Both the position numbers and the translations under genes were made by a program. From Streptomyces sp. SAI-135 (GTDB taxonomy: Bacteria > Actinomycetota > Actinomycetes > Streptomycetales > Streptomycetaceae): a DNA stretch of 64,000 nucleotides. The notes below the pieces were generated by a model. That model made no database searches. It had not been told where the DNA came from and was given only the letters and a program-made list of their open reading frames with translations. Within the stretch, counting starts at the first letter, position 1. Each line of letters opens with the position of its first letter. Shown one piece after another: positions 60,009 to 64,000 of this stretch. Where the stretch lies: positions 7,936,001 through 8,000,000 of the forward strand of contig NZ_JARXYP010000002.1 of assembly GCF_029893805.1 (NCBI RefSeq), written 5' to 3'.

Positions 60009-60830
60009 ATGGAGCGTCCCGCCTGGGCTCCCCGGAGCATCGACATCTCGGTGCCGAGCGTGGCGCGTATCTACGACTTCTACCTGGGCGGTTCGCACAA
60101 CTTCGAGGCCGACCGGGCGGCGGCCCGCAAGGCCATGGAGCACGTACCGGGGCTGCCGAAGATCATGCAGGCGAACCGGGCGTTCATGCGCCGTGCCGTG
60201 CGCTTCGCGGTCGACCAGGGCATCACGCAGTTCCTCGACATCGGCTCCGGCATCCCCACCTTCGGCAACGTCCACGAGGTCGCCCAGAGCGCCAGTCCCG
60301 GCGCCCGGGTCGTGTACGTCGACCACGATCCGGTGGCGGTCGCGCACAGCCGGGCGGTCATCGCGGACAACCCGGACGCCGACGTCGTCGCGGCCGACCT
60401 CCGCAAGCCCCAGGAGATCCTGGAGAGCGCCGAGGTCCGGCGGCTGATCGACCCGAACCGTCCGGTGGCGGTGCTTCTCGTTGCCATACTGCACTTCGTG
60501 GAAGACACGGACGACCCCCAGGGAGCGGTGGCCGAGCTGCGCGACGCGTTCGCGCCCGGCAGCCTGCTGGTGCTCACCCATGCCGCCTACGAGGGCATCC
60601 CGCTGTCGCAGGAGCAGGTCCAGGGCGCGATGGACGTGTACGAGGACATCCGCAACCCGCTGATCATGCGCTCGCACCACGAGATCGCACGGTTCTTCGA
60701 GGGGTACGACATGGTGGAACCCGGACTGGTGCCGATGCCGCGGTGGCGGCCGGAGTCGGAGAACTGGAACCCCGACGACGAGGATCCGTGGGCCTTCTCC
60801 CAGTTCGGCGGCGTGGGGCGGACGGCGTGA
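60009..60830 (+). CDS. SAM-dependent methyltransferase, DUF574 family
   Basis: A putative methyltransferase of 273 residues, a family very abundant in Streptomyces and without known substrates. Signature elements are VARIYDFYLGGSHNFEADRA, QFLDIGSGIPTFGNVHEVAQ (SAM binding), VVYVDHDPVAVAHSRAV and LLVAILHFVEDTDDP. ATG 60009 has GGAG upstream. Its TGA overlaps the GTG of the next gene (GTGA), so it is translationally coupled to the cyclic-di-GMP enzyme gene. Confidence 0.9.
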   Translation: MERPAWAPRSIDISVPSVARIYDFYLGGSHNFEADRAAARKAMEHVPGLPKIMQANRAFMRRAVRFAVDQGITQFLDIGSGIPTFGNVHEVAQSASPGARVVYVDHDPVAVAHSRAVIADNPDADVVAADLRKPQEILESAEVRRLIDPNRPVAVLLVAILHFVEDTDDPQGAVAELRDAFAPGSLLVLTHAAYEGIPLSQEQVQGAMDVYEDIRNPLIMRSHHEIARFFEGYDMVEPGLVPMPRWRPESENWNPDDEDPWAFSQFGGVGRTA

Positions 60831-62971
60831 GCGCGGAGCCGGACGGCCCGGAGGACAGACTGCGCCGGTTCGCGACGATCTGGAGCCGGGCCGTGTTCCC
60901 GGTGACGTCGACGTCCGCGACCCGGCCGGAGTTCGAGGAGCAACTGCTGCCGCTCGCCCGCCGGTTGAGCGAGGCACTCGCGGCCAGGACCGTCGACACG
61001 GACGCGGGCCGGGCGGTCGGCGCCGCCCTCGTCGGCGCGCACTGCACCGACCCGGAGGCGCTGACCCGCTCCCTGGACTGCGTCGACGCCTATCTGGTGC
61101 TCTACTGCGGCGGTGACGGCGACCGCGAGGACCTGCGGTCCCGGTCCGCACGCCTCCAGCACGCCATGGCCGCCGGGTTCGCGCAGGCGCTGCGCGAGCG
61201 GACGCTGGCCGAGCAGGAGGCCATCGCGCAGGCCGCGCTGGAGGCGCAGGGCGTGGTGGCGCAGGCGCTGCACGCGACCGAGGCCCGCTTCCGGGCGGTG
61301 TTCGAGGGCGCGGCCATAGGAATCGGCATCGCCGACCTCGACGGCAACGTCCTCCAGGTCAACGGGGCCCTGCTGCGCATGTTCGGCATCACCGACCAGA
61401 CGATGCGCGGCCGGAACGTGCGGGAGTGGACCCACCCCGACGACGCACCCCAGACCTGGACGCTCTACGACGAACTCGTCCGCGGCGAGCGCGAGCACTA
61501 CCACCTCGAAAAGGCCTTCTACCGCCCGGACGGCACGGTCCTGTGGACCAACCTGACGGTCTCCCTGCTGCGGGACGCCGACGGCGTCCCGCAGTACCAG
61601 CTGGCCCTCATGGAGGACACCACCGAGCGCCGGCTGCTCAACCTCCGGCTGCGCTACGAGGCCACGCACGACGCCCTCACCGGGCTGCCCAACCGCACCC
61701 TGTTCTTCGAACGCCTGGAGAAGGCCCTCAGCGCGGGCGAGGGCCAGCGGTTCGGCCTGTGCTACCTCGACCTCGACGGCTTCAAGACCATCAACGACAG
61801 CCTCGGCCACGCGGCCGGCGACCGGCTGCTCGTCGAGGTCGCCGACCGGCTCCAGTCCTGTGCGACCGCGCCGGGCGAGATGGTGGCCCGCCTCGGCGGT
61901 GACGAGTTCGTGGCGCTGACCACCGGTCCCGACACCGAGAGCGAGGTGGACGACCTCGCGGCGCGCATCATGAACGTGCTGCTCGCCCCGGTTCGCATCG
62001 ACGGCCGGGAGCTGACCGTGCGCGGCAGCATCGGCATCGTCGAGGGCCCGGCGGGGGAGCGGGGCCCCGCGGAGGTGCTGCGCAGCGCCGACATCACGAT
62101 GTACCGGGCCAAGTCGGCGGGCGGCAACCGCTTCGAGCTGGCCGACCCGGAGGCCGACGCCCGCGCCATCACCCGGCACGGGCTGACCACACAGCTGCCC
62201 GCGGCCCTTGACCGTGGCGAGTTCTTCATCGAGTACCAGCCGCTGGTGCACCTCGGTGACGGCAGTGTGCGGGGTGCCGAGGCGCTGGTGCGCTGGCTGC
62301 ACCCGCAGCACGGCGTCCTCGGGCCCGACCGGTTCATCCCGCTCGCCGAGCACACCGGGCTGATCGTGCCGCTCGGCCGCTGGGTCCTGGAGCAGTCGGT
62401 GCGGCAGGCCCGCGCATGGCGAGAACGGTACGGCGAGAACACCGCGGGCGGACCGCTCCGCATCAACGTCAACCTCTCGCCCTGCCAGCTCAGTCACCCC
62501 GGCCTGGTGCAGGACACGGTGGACATCCTGGAGCGCGCCGGGGTGTCCCCCGACGCCCTCTGCCTCGAAGTCACCGAGTCGGCCCTCATCGGCGCCGACG
62601 ACGACCTGCTCAAACCGCTGCGCCGACTCGCCGAGATGGGCGTCGACATCGCCCTGGACGACTTCGGCACCGGTTACTCGAACCTGGCGAACCTCCGCCG
62701 CCTGCCGGTCAGCGTCCTCAAGCTGGACCGCTCCTTCACCCAGAGCATGCAGCAGTTCCCCGCCGACCCGGTCGACCTCAAGATCGTGGAGGGGATCGTT
62801 TCGCTCGCCCACGGCCTGGACCTCGCGGTGACGGTCGAGGGCGTCGAAACCGGCGCGCAGGCCGAGCAGTTGCGGATACTGGGCTGCGACACGGCCCAGG
62901 GCTGGTACTACGCCCGCCCGGGCCCGCCGGAGCGACTGCACGAGCTGGCCCTGGTGGACGCGACGGGCTGA
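60827..62971 (+). CDS. rmdA: PAS-GGDEF-EAL cyclic-di-GMP enzyme, RmdA type
   Basis: A soluble 714-residue protein with an N-terminal helical region (1-145) and PAS domain (~150-265: RFRAVFEGAAIGIGIADLDG). A GGDEF domain follows (~280-440) with intact RLGGDEF at 355-361. An EAL domain is at ~455-705, with E485-A486-L487 and DDFGTGYSNL. Both catalytic signatures are kept, so it may both make and degrade c-di-GMP. The layout and neighbours (DUF574 methyltransferase, SCO0930-type lipoprotein) match S. coelicolor RmdA (SCO0928), a phosphodiesterase affecting development. GTG 60827 overlaps the preceding TGA. The name rests on synteny and architecture. Confidence 0.88.
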   Translation: MSAEPDGPEDRLRRFATIWSRAVFPVTSTSATRPEFEEQLLPLARRLSEALAARTVDTDAGRAVGAALVGAHCTDPEALTRSLDCVDAYLVLYCGGDGDREDLRSRSARLQHAMAAGFAQALRERTLAEQEAIAQAALEAQGVVAQALHATEARFRAVFEGAAIGIGIADLDGNVLQVNGALLRMFGITDQTMRGRNVREWTHPDDAPQTWTLYDELVRGEREHYHLEKAFYRPDGTVLWTNLTVSLLRDADGVPQYQLALMEDTTERRLLNLRLRYEATHDALTGLPNRTLFFERLEKALSAGEGQRFGLCYLDLDGFKTINDSLGHAAGDRLLVEVADRLQSCATAPGEMVARLGGDEFVALTTGPDTESEVDDLAARIMNVLLAPVRIDGRELTVRGSIGIVEGPAGERGPAEVLRSADITMYRAKSAGGNRFELADPEADARAITRHGLTTQLPAALDRGEFFIEYQPLVHLGDGSVRGAEALVRWLHPQHGVLGPDRFIPLAEHTGLIVPLGRWVLEQSVRQARAWRERYGENTAGGPLRINVNLSPCQLSHPGLVQDTVDILERAGVSPDALCLEVTESALIGADDDLLKPLRRLAEMGVDIALDDFGTGYSNLANLRRLPVSVLKLDRSFTQSMQQFPADPVDLKIVEGIVSLAHGLDLAVTVEGVETGAQAEQLRILGCDTAQGWYYARPGPPERLHELALVDATG

Positions 62972-63036
62972 ACGCGCGACGCAGGGCGCCGGAACCGGGT
63001 GCGGGCCACGACGACGGCGTGCCCCGCCACCGCCGC

Positions 63037-63924
63037 TCAGCGTTCCAGCAGCATGCGCTGCAACTCCCGTGCCGCGCGAGGTGGAGCCACGTCGCTGCGG
63101 TGGGCCAGGGCGATGGTCCGGTGCAGTCCGGGCCGGGCGAGCGGGGTGACCCGCAGCCCCCGTCCGGAGCGCGTGGCCACCATGCGCGGCACGACGGCCA
63201 CGCCGAGCCCGGCCCGTACGAAGCCGAGGACGGCGTCCATCTCCCCGCCCTCCACGGCGAAGTCCGGTTCGAAACCCTCCGCGCGGCACGCTGCCACGGT
63301 CAGCTCGCGCAGGTCGTATCCGTGCCGGAACATCACCAGCGGTTCGCTCTCCAGGTCGGCGACGCGCACGGTGCGCCGGCCCGGACCGCCCGGTGCCGGG
63401 GCCTCCGGCGAGGAGACGACGACCAGGTCCTCCCGCAGCAGTTCCACCGTCGTCAGCGCCGGGGACGGCGTGGGCAGCGGGAGGACCACCAGGGCCAGGT
63501 CGAGGGCGCCGCGCGCGAGCAGCCGTACGAGATCGTGGGAGCCGCCCTCCTCGATCAGCAGGCGGATGCCGGGATAGCGGTCGTGGAAGGCGCGCAGCAC
63601 GTCCGGCAGCAGACCGGTGCACAGGCTCGGGGTGGCGCCGAGCCGGACCCGGCCGCTGCGCAGCTGCACCAGTTCCTGCACCTCGTGCCGGGCCGTGTCC
63701 GCGTCGGCCAGGATGCGGCGGGCCAGCGGCAGCAGGGCCTCGCCCGCGTCGGTGAGGGTGATGTTGCCGCGTGCCCGCGTGAACAGGTCCGCCCCGAGCT
63801 CCCGTTCCAGGGCCCGGATCTGCTGCGACAGCGAGGGCTGGGCGACATGGACCGCCTCGGCGGCACGGGTGAAGTGCCGGGTCTCGGCGACCGCCACGAA
63901 GTACTGGAGCTGCTGGAACTGCAT
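63037..63924 (-). CDS. LysR-family transcriptional regulator
   Basis: A 295-residue LTTR. The N-terminal HTH is LQYFVAVAETRHFTRAAEAV and HVAQPSLSQQIRALERELGA. The effector domain runs from ~90 (RLGATPSLCTGLLPDVLRAF). Start MQFQQLQYF at 63924 is the usual LysR start; a longer frame to 63966 would cover the T-N11-A box. It is divergent from whatever gene begins beyond the window edge, which is probably its target. Confidence 0.92.
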   Translation of the reverse strand: MQFQQLQYFVAVAETRHFTRAAEAVHVAQPSLSQQIRALERELGADLFTRARGNITLTDAGEALLPLARRILADADTARHEVQELVQLRSGRVRLGATPSLCTGLLPDVLRAFHDRYPGIRLLIEEGGSHDLVRLLARGALDLALVVLPLPTPSPALTTVELLREDLVVVSSPEAPAPGGPGRRTVRVADLESEPLVMFRHGYDLRELTVAACRAEGFEPDFAVEGGEMDAVLGFVRAGLGVAVVPRMVATRSGRGLRVTPLARPGLHRTIALAHRSDVAPPRAARELQRMLLER

Positions 63925-63933
63925 CCTCGTACG

Positions 63934-63948
63934 ATAGCCGTTGGCTAT
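63934..63948. promoter_or_regulatory. LysR box (T-N11-A palindrome)
   Basis: ATAGCC-GTT-GGCTAT is a perfect 15-bp inverted repeat with the T-N11-A spacing of LysR-type binding sites, 9 bp upstream of the LysR start codon. Confidence 0.75.
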
Positions 63949-64000
63949 GGAATCAAGCCGGACCATGTCTTGGACCGATCGGGACCTTCGGCCCTAGCGT

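Overview
The window is a piece of a Streptomyces chromosome. The evidence is very high GC with strongly G/C third codon positions, frequent GTG and TTG starts, long antisense shadow frames, a single in-frame TTA (bldA-type) codon, and several families typical of the genus: a DUF574 methyltransferase next to a PAS-GGDEF-EAL protein of the RmdA type, an SCO0930-family lipoprotein, a WS/DGAT acyltransferase, a class F sortase and a multidomain SpoIIE phosphatase. From memory, gnd, the WS/DGAT gene and the rmdA/SCO0930 genes at the two ends resemble the left-arm SCO0928-SCO0975 interval of S. coelicolor; this was not checked by alignment. No rRNA, tRNA, IS element, prophage or CRISPR array was found.

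Region 1 (1-7.1 kb) is central and storage metabolism: the 5' part of 6-phosphogluconate dehydrogenase, a frameshifted secreted transglycosylase-LysM-M23 peptidase, a DMT-family membrane protein, a FhuF-type 2Fe-2S protein, and a glgA-glgC glycogen pair. Region 2 (7.4-17.2 kb) is mixed: a secreted PA14-GH2 glycosidase with a TTA codon and operator-like repeats, the WS/DGAT, an unusual zinc-ribbon SDR without the catalytic tyrosine, a second SDR, a degenerate HD-like protein, two small proteins, a GNAT and an amidase.

Region 3 (17.4-42.5 kb) is the main feature. It holds a secreted GH20 and a secreted GH29 alpha-L-fucosidase. A LacI regulator is divergent from a six-gene operon encoding a sugar-binding lipoprotein, two permeases, a GH5_18-type beta-mannosidase, a secreted GH85 endo-beta-N-acetylglucosaminidase and a cytoplasmic GH38 alpha-mannosidase. 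Further on, an FCD-type GntR regulator is divergent from an eight-gene, translationally coupled operon for L-fucose: an ABC importer (3 genes), fuconate dehydratase, SDR, aldo/keto reductase, mutarotase and fuconolactonase. Together these enzymes can trim, release, import and degrade fucosylated or mannose-type N-glycans and then oxidise L-fucose without phosphorylation. The two halves are separated by a HxlR regulator, a PIG-L deacetylase, a decayed XRE-type regulator fragment and a degenerate tandem-repeat array.

Region 4 (42.5-53.6 kb) has a lipase-maturation-factor-like membrane protein, a DUF6777 lipoprotein, a PAS-GAF-SpoIIE-HATPase phosphatase, an Fpg/Nei glycosylase, an ECF sigma / unknown / anti-sigma group, a CapA-like protein, a MarR regulator with paired operators facing an alpha/beta hydrolase, and a universal stress protein. 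Region 5 (53.9-64 kb) is envelope and signalling: a NodB deacetylase, a class F sortase with two small C-terminally anchored secreted proteins, a DUF4239 protein, a Pro/Thr-rich surface protein, an SCO0930-type lipoprotein, a DUF574 methyltransferase coupled to rmdA, and a LysR regulator with a perfect T-N11-A box at the window edge.
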